NCBI GenBank assembly: GCA_945859605.1
Contig: OX243820.1
Span: forward strand, 24,733,559 to 24,797,558
Length of the DNA: 64,000 bases
DNA from: Lumbricus rubellus
Taxonomy: Eukaryota > Annelida > Clitellata > Crassiclitellata > Lumbricidae
Reading direction: 5' to 3'
Shown: positions 1 to 11,557 of the stretch, in pieces
Layout of the letters: each line of letters starts with the position of its first letter
Position numbering within the stretch: position 1 is the first letter of the stretch
Notes under the pieces: model-generated
Told to the model about the DNA's origin: nothing
Databases searched by the model: none
Seen by the model: the letters and a program-made list of their open reading frames with translations, nothing else
Translations under genes and position numbers: made by a program

Positions 1-460
1 CGTAAGCTCCCCCAGCGACCAGCGCATTTTTGGCTGTGTCGACCTCAAATGGAGCCATTTTAAGGCTTTTTCTGCCAGCTATTTGTGAACGATAAAGTCG
101 CGAAAACTTCAAAAATAAGTGTTTTTTTAGTGTCGCAAGCTACCAGGATAACAATAAAAACCAAAATGTTATTGTAAAAAACAAAGGTTTTTGTCTTGAC
201 CGTAAGCTCCTGCAGCGGGGTCTGGGGCGGAGCCCCAGCGACCAGCGCATTTTTGGCTGTGTCGACCTCAAATGGAGCCATTTTTAGGCAGTCATGGCCG
301 GTCGTCCGTAACTGCATGGACGGCGTCCATGCAGTCATGGACGACCGTCCAGGCAGTGCTGGCCAAATAAGTGGCAGGACGGCGTCCAGCCTCGAAAATA
401 AGTGCCTGGACGCCGTCCATGACCGTCCTGGCACACTTTAAGCCCTGCCGGTAAGAGAGC
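1..460. repeat. GC-rich dispersed repeat fragments
   Basis: Two partial copies (about 1-60 and 196-300) of a repeat that contains the sequence AGCTCCCCCAGCG and a GGGGCGGAGCCCC palindrome. It recurs at 24430-24520 and 24955-25025, and inverted at 39195-39290. Between 300 and 440 there are several self-complementary GGACGGCGTCC motifs. No gene is supported; the short open frames here follow the repeat. Confidence 0.7.
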
Positions 461-674
461 TCCATTCCGCCGGTCCAGCTACTTCAAACATCCTATTCCC
501 AAATTGCAGTTGTATTAGTTTTAGGTCAGTTTGGTTTAAGAACATTTGTTGAGGTTTAGGGGGGGGCGTACGCCGGCTCCGCCCCCTCTAAATCCGCGCC
601 TGCATAGGCCTAAGCAGGTAGCAAGGTATAACAGCGTAGCGTAATAGTGTGAATCAGCATCGCAACTACAGGAA

Positions 675-746
675 TCCTCGTTAGTATAGTGGTGAGTTTC
701 CCCGCCTGTCACGCGGGAGACCGGGGTTCAATTCCCCGACGGGGAG
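675..746 (+). tRNA. tRNA-Asp (GTC)
   Basis: A 72-nt intronless tRNA. The acceptor stem pairs TCCTCGT with ACGGGGA (one G-T pair) and has discriminator G. The anticodon loop is CTGTCAC, giving anticodon GTC. The T stem pairs CGGGG with CCCCG around TTCAATT. The internal A and B boxes are intact. It would deliver aspartate to GAC/GAT codons. Confidence 0.93.
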
Positions 747-1298
747 GACGCAGTTTTACATAAAATCACGTGTTGATTTTCCACTATAATGTGTAATAAT
801 AATAGTAGATGTTATAGCGCCTCTCACAGAGCGATGATCATTCAGTAGCGCTCCCAGTGCAAAATCCGAGGGAAGACTAGTCTTAGGCTGGAGACTGAGA
901 GATAACGGTTCAGAGAGAAGGCTCCTAAGCAGACGCAGGGAGGTAGGAAAAGGTAGACTAATATTATTTTAGTAATCTATAAGGAGGTCCAATTACATAG
1001 GGAGGCCTGCGTACATAATTATTAAGATTTCCCCAATGATGAACACTATTGTTATTACGGGTCTGCAGCAGACTTCCTATGAGGACAATGCACAAAATAA
1101 TTATAATAGGCCTACGCTTTATCTATTCTGTGGTAGAAGGCCTATCAACGACTCATGAGCTGCCAGTTACGGTAGGCCTAATATTACTTCTCGGTGTGTC
1201 CTCTCGGCTGAGCCAACCAAAAGATGACACTGTTTACTGTTTGCACATTCGATAACGCGACATCTAGGCTACTCTTAATCGATCCACCCGACCGTCAA

Positions 1299-1370
1299 TC
1301 CTCGTTAGTATAGTGGTGAGTATCCCCGCCTGTCACGCGGGAGACCGGGGTTCAATTCCCCCACGGGGAG
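1299..1370 (+). tRNA. tRNA-Asp (GTC), second copy
   Basis: Nearly identical to the copy at 675-746 and in the same orientation about 550 bp downstream. It has the same GTC anticodon and acceptor stem. One change in the T arm (CCCCC instead of CCCCG) breaks the outermost T-stem pair. It may be a slightly degraded gene copy, though still likely to fold. Confidence 0.88.
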
Positions 1371-1421
1371 GTGCAAATTTTGAAAACTGAGCAACCGCAT
1401 GAAATTTGTTACGGAAGTGAG

Positions 1422-1571
1422 CAGGGTGAGAATTGCAGAGGTTGGTTGGAGGTTTCAACCCCCTGTCTTTCTAGAGCCCCATAGTAAAGTCTGCTTTTGA
1501 CACACCAATTCCAAGTGTATCGTTCTCCAACACCCTCCCGCCCAAGTTATTTTTCCACAATTCTCACACTG
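1422..1571. mobile_element. Short non-autonomous hAT-like element
   Basis: Inverted ends CAGGGTGAGAATT and AATTCTCACACTG bound 150 bp. The same element occurs at 59375-59511, where it has a perfect 8-bp target duplication. Here the flanks (GAAGTGAG and GTAGTGCA) match at 6 of 8 positions, consistent with an older insertion. Confidence 0.7.
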
Positions 1572-2535
1572 GTAGTGCATGGTTTTCACAAACTTCTAGA
1601 ATGTAGACCGTTCGCTCCTGAGGTTTTTACTTGACATCCAGGAAATGGTTGTTCGGAAGCACAGAAGTGCACTAAGAAATTTTGATTGTCAAGAATAAAT
1701 AGGCTATACACAGGGTTGGCCAAAATGGCGCCCTTAGCTTTTTGGCCAATATCTTAGTCCGTCCACTCACACTTTAAGACCTGGAGTCAAGCAATCATTT
1801 AAAATTCAGTCACAGATCGCAACAGTGTGCAATTTTAATCCTCAACTTCCATAGCGCCAGTGTTCAATGCACAAGTCATGAACCGATGATGCTCCAAAGC
1901 AGAAAGTGAACAGGTCCAGAAGACCAGTCCGTAGGCTAAAGACAGATAAGCAGCCTTGGGTCAGAAATGAGGTTTTGAAGAGGTCAGCTTTAGGTTGAGA
2001 ACGAAATGATGATTATTGAAGAGAACCCACAGATAGGCTACAGAATGAAAGTTCCAACTATGGGTGCCTGCAAGGGGGACACTCCCTCCTTCCCTGGGGT
2101 ATTGACAATCCTTTTTTAACTACTACATTTTAAACTACTATTTGGTTTTAACGAATTATATTATTTACACAATTAACTTTTCAGTTTCCCTGATATAATT
2201 TTTCCATGACTGCGATGTCTTCTTGGAAATCGTTCACCGTCCTCAACAGTCATCACAAACTCCAAGAGGGAATACAAAAAACATAATAAATTATGAAACC
2301 TTACTGTATCAGAATATCTCTCAATCATCTTCTGTGTTCTCTAGTCCGATGCGCTCCCAACTACAGCACGGACACTGAATCTGAGTTTCATAAAGCGCGT
2401 GAGCAATTGCGAGTGAGGGAGTTGCTCAGGGTTCCTACGCGAAGGCTTGAGGTGGATTGAAACCCGTGAATATCTCTCACCACGGGGACCAGCGTGGGGA
2501 CGAAAAGCCTAGAAATTTCGCTATTTGCCTATAGT
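1572..2535. other. Intergenic, no recognisable feature
   Basis: AT-rich sequence with no open frame, RNA gene or clear repeat that I can support. Confidence 0.5.
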
Positions 2536-2540
2536 CATGT

Positions 2541-2575
<35 letters not shown>

Positions 2576-2665
2576 GCAGGCAGACATAGGCAGGGGCAGG
2601 AGGCAGAGGCAGAGGCAGAGACAGAGGGACAGAGACAGAGGGACAGAGACAGACAGAGAGACAGA
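2536..2665. repeat. GA/CAGA/CAGG microsatellite
   Basis: Runs of GA, CAGA, CAGG and CAGAGG units. Open frames on the opposite strand (Ser/Leu/Cys-rich) are products of the repeat and not genes. Confidence 0.9.
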
Positions 2666-2676
2666 GAATGTGAATT

Positions 2677-3029
2677 TGTGGGCGCCCGCACTTAGAGGCA
2701 AGAGGGGCACTTCCCCCCTGGAAAATTGACATCTATCTTTCTAACTACCTCTTTTGGGTTTTAGCAAAATAATTTCTTCGCATTAAAGAAATATACTTCT
2801 TAGCATCATTTTTTATTTTTAACTTATTTCTTCGCACTAAGGAAATTATTCATACCGTATTAAAAATGATGAAAAAAACTGAGAAATTTGCATTGAGAAA
2901 CCTGTTTGAAAATACCCGTTTTCTTAATTTCCAGCTTTGAACGTTCAAGCTCTTGCTACTAAAAAAGTCAACTGTGACCATCGTAAAATTTTTCCCACAT
3001 TCCGCAAAAAATTTCTGCGGGTGTCCATG
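2677..3029. mobile_element. Non-autonomous hAT-like element, older copy
   Basis: About 350 bp homologous along its length to the element at 45352-45710. It starts TGGGCGCCCGCA and ends CTGCGGGTGTCCATG. No target duplication can be seen here, so it is probably the older copy. Confidence 0.7.
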
Positions 3030-3499
3030 TTCGAGGCACGTGTTTATTTCCATTTCTGTTCTGTTTTTCATTTCATTTGATAAATTTTATGTCCTGTCAT
3101 TAAATGGCTGTCTTACTGAGACTATATTTTGCTTACTACTTAGTAGGCCTACTTACTCATCTACCAATTGACCCTGCACAAAAGATTTGCATGCTAGTAT
3201 ACTACACAGGAGTTCGGCGTTAAAACACACATTAGATCTACATGACTGTACAAAGACATTGAACCGAGGCGGTAGTCCAAAACATAAATGTAGATAAACA
3301 CGTGTCTCGTCAATCGGAATGCACCGAGTCTCTATCACAGAATGCTCCTACAATATTTAAATTACGAAAACGTATCTTGTGACGAAAACTACATTTTTGC
3401 AGGTAGGCCTATCATTTATTTTCCACTAATGCAACGCTGAACGATCCACCTTTCTTCGTGTAAAAACAATTAATTTTGTGTTTCAAAATTTTCACGTTG

Positions 3500-3839
3500 A
3501 ACAACCAAATTTCTTCAATAATGTATTGATAATGCATCGCGTTTAAGGACTTTGGAGATATGGATGCCAATTTATGAACCTTAAAAGTGCGCTGAATATT
3601 TGATGGGCCTAATAATATTATTCTTTTACTTTCCATAATGTCCTTATCGTGTCATAAATCCATTGTGTTGAAAAGTTTCGTCTGTGAGTTGTCTCCAATG
3701 GACGTAATTTGATCCCAGTTTGGCTGGCTGTCAATGCATTTTGCATAAGCCCTCTCATGTATATAAGCCCTGAGGAACTTAGCGACGACACACCGCTGGA
3801 TGTCGTCAGTGAATGACAACAAGGAATAAACATTTTCTG
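3500..3839 (+). promoter_or_regulatory. Promoter and 5' UTR exon of protease gene A
   Basis: Homologous over roughly 300 bp to the regions upstream of genes B (15225-15663) and C (31285-31715). The TATA box TATATAAG is at 3760-3767, followed by the shared block GGAACTTAGCGACG, so transcription probably starts near 3790. A good donor, GTAAGT, lies at 3840, giving a short non-coding first exon (about 3790-3839) that could join the acceptor at 8862-8863 just before the start codon. Start site and first exon are inferred; the homology and TATA box are seen. Confidence 0.72.
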
Positions 3840-5158
3840 GTAAGTAGCACACAGTTGAAACTTGAAAACAGGTGATAAAGAGGATTCTCGGCCTCGGAAA
3901 ACACTTTCAGACAACTAGAAATTTAATTTAAAAAATTAATAAGCATTTTGAATTGCAAATTTCTGTAGGGCTATTATCATAATAATATTTTAACGCATAT
4001 CCCTAAGGATCTTTGCTAGTGCTCTTAGACCTACTTATCCTCTAGACTGTGACAAGAGCGTTGCGATTGGTCATCTCTGCGTGGACAATGTTGAAGTCTT
4101 CGTATAATTTTGGTCCGCCAGCTAATCAGTTCTTGTTGGTCGTATCCTTTGATGATTCCATTGCACACAACACAGATTTCGCTTGAGACACGACTGATCT
4201 GACGTGCCACAAAACAACAATTAGACTTACTTAACTTAAGCCCGACTTTCCACTGTTTACTGGCAAATTTCCTTATTTGTCTTGCGAAATTTGGGCGTAA
4301 GCTTAGCTCTTCACTTGCAACTGAACATTATAGAGCAGATCTCAAATTTAAGCTAACTTCTGCTATCTTCATTTTAAAGAGACTGACGATCAGTTGCCGT
4401 TTTTACCAAAGTTATGCATGCATTTATCTGTTCTCTTATGCACCGTGATTAAAAAAGTAAGCCAAACTGCTTTTCTTATATCTCTAATGCCTGATAGCAT
4501 ATCACGCTAACATTTTCCAGATATTTAGAGAATTGGACCAAGAATATAATTTCTAAATTTCATGAGATAAACTTCAGTCAGTCTTAAACGCTAGACTCAT
4601 AGCACGCCTTCCTCGGTTTCCTCACATTTCCAATTAGACCTACATGACTGAAGTCAGTCAAAAATGAACTTGAAAATGGAAACGGACGAATAACAAGGCG
4701 TCTGACTGGTTTATAATTTTATGATCAATGAATCATTGATTATAAAATTATTGTTCATAGGACGTTTATCACAAGGACCATTGATCATAGGCCTATAGGA
4801 CGGTTGATCATTGGACAGTTGATCATACATGTAGGCTAAGTTGTTTAGTAACATTGTGCAGCCAGCAGCTGTATTCACGAAAAGAATGCTTTAGAAATGG
4901 AAGCTGAATTAATATAGGCCTATACTAGCTCAAATAGAAGCTGGACTGATGAAAAACCGTTTGCGAAGTAGAAGCTAGATTGATCAAAAGAACGCTTGAT
5001 TTTTCAAACTTACTGTCCGAATGGTGTGTAGGCTATAATATTGGATAGCCTACTGGAAATGAGATCATTAGGCTATGTGGTTCTCCTGAAGAAGGTATGC
5101 TATAGAATGTTTCCTTTCCTATATAGCGCTACTCGTGAACTAATAATATTATAAGTTT
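3840..5158. other. Intron 1 of gene A, left part
   Basis: No coding exon seen. At 4713-4752 an inverted repeat with 19-bp arms (start ATAATTTTATGATC) and at 4770-4832 repeated TTGATCAT motifs look like debris of foldback elements. Fragments with AGAAGCTGGA motifs at 4895-4990 match the inner domain of the foldback element at 42949-44134. Confidence 0.5.
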
Positions 5159-6138
5159 GGTGACAGGACAATTACCCCCTGGACAATTACCCCCCGGACA
5201 ATTACCCCCGGACAATTACCCCCGGGGACAATTACCCCCCGGACAATTACCCCCGGACAACTACCCCCTGTGCCAATTACCCCCCGGACAACTACCCCCC
5301 GTACCAATTACCCCCCGGACAATTACCCCCCGTGCCGAATATTAAATCTATGTCGTGTTAAACGCCTACCTAATTAGATATTTTAATGTTATTGATGAGT
5401 TATGACTTTAGTTAGCATAATAACTAAGCAAGGTTAAGAGCAACTATACGAAGATAGGCAAGTTATTGTTAAACGTTCAAGAAAAATTCTAAATCAAATC
5501 TGAAAACGGTTCTAAGCTAATGTGTGAATAAGGTTAAAAGTTCAAGAAAACTTCAATGTTTTAAACGCCTACTTAATATTTAAATGTAATTATCGATAGA
5601 GTTCTGCCTATTTTCGTAGCCTATATACTCAGCGAAACGATACCATTTTGCTAAATTCTTGTGTTTCTTCTGTTTCACGTAAAGAAAAGCTTCGAAACAA
5701 CGTTTATCTTTCACTCTCTCAGATGTAGAAAATTCCATCATGACTAGATATCTAAATTAAGTAGACTGTGTGTAAGCTAACTCCGTATTGCATTGAATAA
5801 GTATTGTAGAGTGAGATAGTGAAGAAAAATGGCTATAGGCCTACCACAGTAGGCCCTAAAGTTAATTTAGGATAGGCTTAGGCAGCGCTGAACGTCCGAC
5901 AAATACAAAGAGATTGGTAAAGAGATTAACGCGTGAGAGAACAAGCTCACACGGTGACACGGGGGGGGGGTAATTGTCCGGGGGGTAATTGGTACAGGGG
6001 GTAGTTGTCCGGGGGGTAATTGGCACGGGGGGTAGTTGTCCGGGGGGTAATTGTCCTAGGGGGTAATTGTCCAGGGGGTAATTGTCGGGGGGTAATTGTC
6101 CGGGGGGTAATTGTCCAGGGGGTAATTGCCCTAGAACC
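5159..6138. mobile_element. Foldback element with subrepeated inverted arms
   Basis: 980 bp bounded by inverted ends GGTGACAGGACAATTACC and GGTAATTGCCCTAGAACC, and flanked by the 8-bp direct repeat ATAAGTTT (5151-5158 and 6139-6146). Each arm (about 5159-5345 and 5960-6138) is a string of about 15-bp units of the type GGACAATTACCCCCC, with variants GTGCC/GTACC in the same order in both arms, so the arms are true inverted copies. The 600-bp centre is AT-rich and has no transposase. The architecture matches TU elements of sea urchins and FB elements of flies. Confidence 0.87.
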
Positions 6139-6469
6139 ATAAGTTTAGGCTGCATTTTCACAAATTAGCTTTTGCTGTTGGTTTTATTTGTTTTTTCGAA
6201 TCGTTTGGTGATTGCTCTTGGACCTACAGCCCTACGCATCGGTTAGGCATATATTATTGCGATTATAGACCTATGCAGTGTGCACATCAGTTATAGGCTA
6301 GGGCTAGGCTATGTGACGTTGAATGACAATGACCAAAGTACAGGTCGGAATTAAAGAATAAATATGAATAATTATTTAGCTTGTGGCATGGTTTGATATT
6401 TGAATCATTTTAGAATCGCAAAAAGACATGCTTCTTTATGATAATTGTTCTCATTATTTTCAAAGGTTG

Positions 6470-6597
6470 AGTAAAATTTTAATTCGCGACACACCAATTC
6501 TTCGCGACTCACCAGCGACACACAATTTTTACGCGACACACCGGCGGTCGCTTCGCGACACACTAGTGTGTCGCGACACACCGGTTGAGAACCTCTG
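6470..6597. repeat. CGCGACACACC tandem repeat ending in a hAT-like terminus
   Basis: Several diverged copies of a GCGACACACC unit, with an inverted pair around CACTAGTGTG, followed by CCGGTTGAGAACCTCTG, which read in reverse resembles common hAT termini. The other end of the element was not identified. Confidence 0.45.
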
Positions 6598-7554
6598 ATT
6601 TAATGAATAATGACTGCGACATGATTCGATGTGTGCAATCTTTTAATAAATAGATTAAGCACTCAGATTTATAATTCGAGTGCTATCTTTAGACAGACGA
6701 TAAAATATTCATTGTTTCAATTTCAGGTGCGTCTGTGTCTTTCTACTACAGACTTTTCTTAAGGTTAGTATTTTTAAATGATAATCATGATTCCTGAAAC
6801 AGCTTAACTTGGTTACCATCGTAGGCCTACTACATTCGTATTGCATTTTACAGAGCGTTGTCTAGACATCAAGTTTTTGAATTGGTGCGGCTCTAATCTC
6901 TCTCTCTATCTCCTTGCGGTTAACCAGTTTGGCATCCTCTTGTTGTTTCTGTAGCGGCTGTTTCTTTTACAGAGGTGGGGTTGCTAACCCCACGCCCCAA
7001 CCCTCCTCCCCCCAACCCTTCTCCTTTTTCAACAAAAGATAAAATTGCAATAGGCCTATCTAAAACCAAAAGAGCGTGAAAATGTGCTACAACCTGCAGC
7101 CTATGTTTATCCCATCAATTTATCTGTGAACTAACCCCGTAGACCTAGGCCTAAGTTTAGCGCATTTGTCTTAATTGTGTCCATTTTGGGAACGTCTTCG
7201 ATAACGATTGCTATCCAAGTTGACTAGCTGTGATTTGAAAAATTGGCAGTCGCAATGTCACTAGAATTTCTGTGCGGACTCAACCATGGAAATTAATTAA
7301 GGTTCGTATAAACACCAGTGTTGTTGCCTTGTTGGTGTTAAATTCTGTTAATGTGGGGAAGTTATGTGGCCTGTTTGGTTACGTTTGTGATTGTAAAGCA
7401 TTAAAGGAAAAGTGCAAGCGTAGAGATATTAAATTAGGGTGGAAACAATAGTATCAACAAAGAGGCGGAGGTCTTTTGGGAATCCGTTCCAAAGAACTGG
7501 TGCAGCATAGACTACGGAGCTGTTGCATAATTTCTGAGGGTAGACAGAGACCGA
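6598..7554. other. Intron 1 of gene A, central part
   Basis: No gene, RNA or well-supported repeat seen. Confidence 0.45.
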
Positions 7555-8300
7555 GAGAAAGAGCGAGAGAGAAAGAGAGAGAGAGAGCGAGAGAGAGAGC
7601 GATATATAATTATATATAACTAGCTGTACCCGGCCACGCGTTGCTGTGGCTGAAAAGAGGGTCCAACCATCCCTCCCTGCCTAAATTCCCCCTCCTCCTC
7701 CTCTCCCCCTCCCCCTCCCTTCCCCCTCCCCTCCCCTCCTCCTCCTCTTCCTCGTTTCCGTCCCACCTCCCTCTCCCCTTCCTCTTCACCTCACCTCCAC
7801 CCTCTCCTTCCTCTCCCGCTCCCAGTCCCATTCCCTCCCTCCCTCATTCCCTCCCTCTCTCCCTCCCTTCCTCATTCCATCCCTCCCTCCCTCTGCCTTC
7901 CTGCATCCCTGCCTTCTCCATCCCTCCCCTCCGGTCCATCCCTTCCCTCTTCGTCCCCCTCCCTCTTTTTTCTTTCCACCTCCACATCGTTCCTCCTCCA
8001 CTGTGATAAAGTTGGTCATTCGCGACTTTTGGGCGACTTTACAACGTGATTTCAGGACAAAGCATTTCGGATATCTGGCAACCCTGCGGTTTTGTTGAAT
8101 TTGCAAATGGCTGTCGAGCGGAATGCAAAGTTCACTTTTTGTGGAAAGGATTGCGTTTTTTTGGATAAAAAGCATCAAAGAACACTGTCCTATTGGAATG
8201 GAAGGTTTTGTTAAATTTTCAAAACAATCTTTGCGTAACTTTTCGAGAACACTGGGAACAAACTATTAGAAATTTTCATTTTTATTTATATAGATTATAT
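7555..8300. repeat. GA/TA microsatellite, CT-rich tract and dispersed repeat
   Basis: (GA)n and (TA)n at 7555-7620 are followed by the sequence AGCTGTACCCGGCCACGCG, then an almost pure pyrimidine tract of CCCTCC/CCTTCC units (7660-7995) and a low-copy-looking tail ending in an AT-rich stretch near 8300. The boundaries suggest one dispersed element, but I cannot name its class. Open frames in both directions are low-complexity artefacts. Confidence 0.6.
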
Positions 8301-8873
8301 ATATCCTGCTGAGTGCTGACATGAGTCTATCAATCAAAGTCATAATGCTTTCTGGAAAGACAATACAATTATAATTTAGAGATAAAGATTTCTGCAAGGT
8401 GTTCATCCTAATATGGAAAGTAGGCTATGATCGTTGCTCACAAGTAGGCTAATCTTATACAGAGTCATATTTTATAGGATGACATTCATTTCAAAGTGTA
8501 AATATCCAGAATCTTTTTCGTCGATCCAGCCTCTGTTTAGACAAGAATTTGTTTAATCAATCCATCTTTATATCGGCAACATTTTTTTCATCAGCGAAGC
8601 ATCCACTTATTCAAAAATAGTTTTCATCAATTCAGCGACATTGTTTTCATAGGCTAAATCCCACTTCAATTTAAGAAAAAAAGCATGGCTCCTGAACGTT
8701 GCGTACAAACTCATATTTATGCAAGGATCGAAGCCATTAAATAATTGATCTTCCCGAAGCAGGTAGCCTAATCCGTAACTACTTATTTGAAATTGCGCTG
8801 GTCATAAACTAAAAACTTTTACTCAATCGCTGGTGTCTGTTAATTTAATGTCAATTTTTGTAGACATATCGAA

Positions 8874-9115
8874 ATGCAAGCGATGAAAACTAGAGTCATT
8901 ATTGCCGTTATCGTCTCCTCAATGGCATTTGCTATTGAATCACAATCACCGAACGGAGGCCGAATAGTTGGTGGCGTTGAGGCAGTTCCTCATTCCTGGC
9001 CATGGATGGCGTATATAGAGTGCGAATATTATAACCCGAGTCACATTTTATTTGAGGTCAAATGCGGCGGAAGTCTTATCTTGGACAAGTGGATTATGAC
9101 TGCTGCACACTGTTT
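8874..9115 (+). CDS. Gene A coding exon 1 (signal, activation site, catalytic His)
   Basis: Preceded by a TTTTTGTAG acceptor (AG at 8862-8863), so the exon probably begins at 8864 with a 10-nt 5' UTR. Ends at donor GTAAGT (9116) within a Leu codon. Unlike gene B, the signal peptide and the IVGG start share one exon. Confidence 0.9.
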
Positions 9116-11462
9116 GTAAGTCAACAATTATAATAATATTCAAATCAGATCAGTTCACAAGCACAGAGCATGTAGGCCTAATTATAATTGCGTTTCAGAT
9201 AGACCAATATTACCATCGTTTAGTCTTGTTATTAGGCCTATCACTAAATAATAGGCTACAGCACTTTGCTAGAAACAAGACTCTCGTAAATTATCCTGCT
9301 TAAACAGAAATTGCAACGATGGAAGGGTTTCCTGTTGAAATGGAACATTGGAAGATCGGAATATTGACGAACAGAATGTGGTTAAAAAAGAAGTTGGACA
9401 ATAGATGATGAGATTAATAGATGGACAGATGAAAACAGCGCTTGACCAATGAATTGACAAAAATAGGGCCTGTAAAATTAAAGATGGATTATGAAATAAT
9501 TTTATTCTTGAATGAATTTGGATATAAGAAATTAAAACAATACCGGCTTAAGCATAAAATCTATTGAGGAAAGCAATTCTGATTCAACTAGAAATTGCGT
9601 TGATGAGACTGCTTCCGCCCATGATTAGAAGTTCGACTGATCCAGGGTTCAGTCCTTTGTCTCATACTTAGTATCTACACCTCAAGTCTTGCTACACTCT
9701 TAGCGGTTTCGGGTCAGCAGTATGCTGACGACGTCCAGGCTTACACCCATTGCCTCCTTCTAATTCTGTCGAAGCGGTTCGGATAATGAGCGGAACTTTG
9801 GATGCTCTAGATTCTAGAAGCATGGATGTCATCCAATAGACTACGCTTGAAGCCATCTAAGACAAAATTTGTTTGGTTGGACACACGGCTGCAGCTTGCC
9901 AAGCTTGATCTCTTTTCTCTTGCATCTGAATTTCCAAGCTTTGTCTTTGCAACCCCGGTTCATGACCTCGGTATCCAACTTGACCTAGAACTCACTTTTG
10001 CTCCTCAACTTCACCGTCTTGCTCGAGACTGCTATTATCAGCTGCACACACTGTCATCCGTTCTCTTACGTCTGCTGCTCTCTTACTCTTGTGCATTTCT
10101 TCGTTTCATCTCGAATTGACTAATGCTCTTCGCTCTACTTTGGCCCCCTACCCAGCAGATTGACCTGTGTTGACCGGGTGCTGCGTTCTGCTGCGCGCCT
10201 AATTGGGCAAATTCCTAAATATGGTCATGTCTCGAACTACATGCTTGAGGTACTTCACTGGCTCCCTATTCGCCAGCGTATTGAGTTCAAGGTACACGTA
10301 GCTGCATTGGTATGGCGATGTTGTCAGGGCATCGCCCCAATTTACCTCCGAGAGCTATGCAGCCTTACATTGGGTATCTAAGGACGACGGACGTCGTCAG
10401 CTACCGTACGCTCTGCTGATCAGGAAGTCCTCTTGGTTCCTTTTGCTCGTACTGCTACCATGAAGAATCGAGTCTTTTCTGTTGTTGGTCCGGTGGTCTG
10501 GTATGGCCTTCCTTTTAAGCTACGCCTGCACCCTGGGACTCTACCAGGATCGTTCCTTACTAAACTTAAAATTGTTCTTTTTGGGCGCGCTAGAGTCGGG
10601 AGCGCCTCTGAGTATTTTTTTTTACTTCAAGGAGCGCTATATAAATGTCTGAATGAATGAATGATTGCAATGGTGCAGAGGAATGGAAGGATATATATGA
10701 AAAACCATTGTTGAATAGAAGCTGATGCAAAAAGCTTAACAAAGAACAGGTATCCAGCTTCCATTTTCTCAAGCGTCAATGTGATTAAGGTACTAGCTAC
10801 ACTTTAATACATTGTTCACATACAATATAATCTTTTTCTTTCAGAAATAAGCCCAATCTGATAGTTCTGAAAGACTGCAAAATATTGCTCGGAAAGCATA
10901 ATCTTCGAAAAAAGGAGAAGACACAACTGCAACCAGAAATTGCTGCCTACTTTGTTCATGAGAACTTTGTTACAAACAAAACAATTAACGGATATGATTT
11001 GGCGCTAATTAAATTGAAGAAACCGGTGAATGCCACAACCGCCATCAAACCAATCAGTCTTCCGTTTGGTCGTCCTCAACTGCCAGTCAACAAAAGTTGC
11101 ATCGGCACTGGATGGGGTTACACTCGATTTGGCAAGTAGTACATTTTGAGTCCACTTATTGATATTTATTGATGATTTTTTGGTGCTTATTCAACGTGGG
11201 CTTAGGTCAGAAGCAGATATTCAGTGTGTTAGCTGGTCAATCAGTCCGAGATGCACGTTGTTCTAGTCCGACACGCAGCTCACTGACGCTTATTTGAGTG
11301 TGCACACTAGAAAAGAGACATTATTTTTATATAGAGAATGACAAAAACAAACTGAAGAAACACATTAGTTTCCTATTGCGGTTGAACAGTAAGACTTAGT
11401 CAGAAAATAAAACACACTGAAGGAACTCCCCAGGAAAACGCATCCCGATTGGAAGGTGTTAC

Positions 11463-11557
<95 letters not shown>

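Noticed and set aside
5159..5345. Gene for a repetitive PPGQL peptide (62 codons, with a 99-codon frame at 5862-6161)
   Set aside because: Both frames fall in the arms of the foldback element.
7641..8178. Pro/Ser/Leu-rich and Gly/Glu/Arg-rich frames on both strands
   Set aside because: Products of a CCCTCC-type pyrimidine tract.
11136..11141. GT donor (GTAGTA) for exon 2 of gene A
   Set aside because: Gives phase 2 and runs into a stop in the next exon; the overlapping GC donor keeps the frame.
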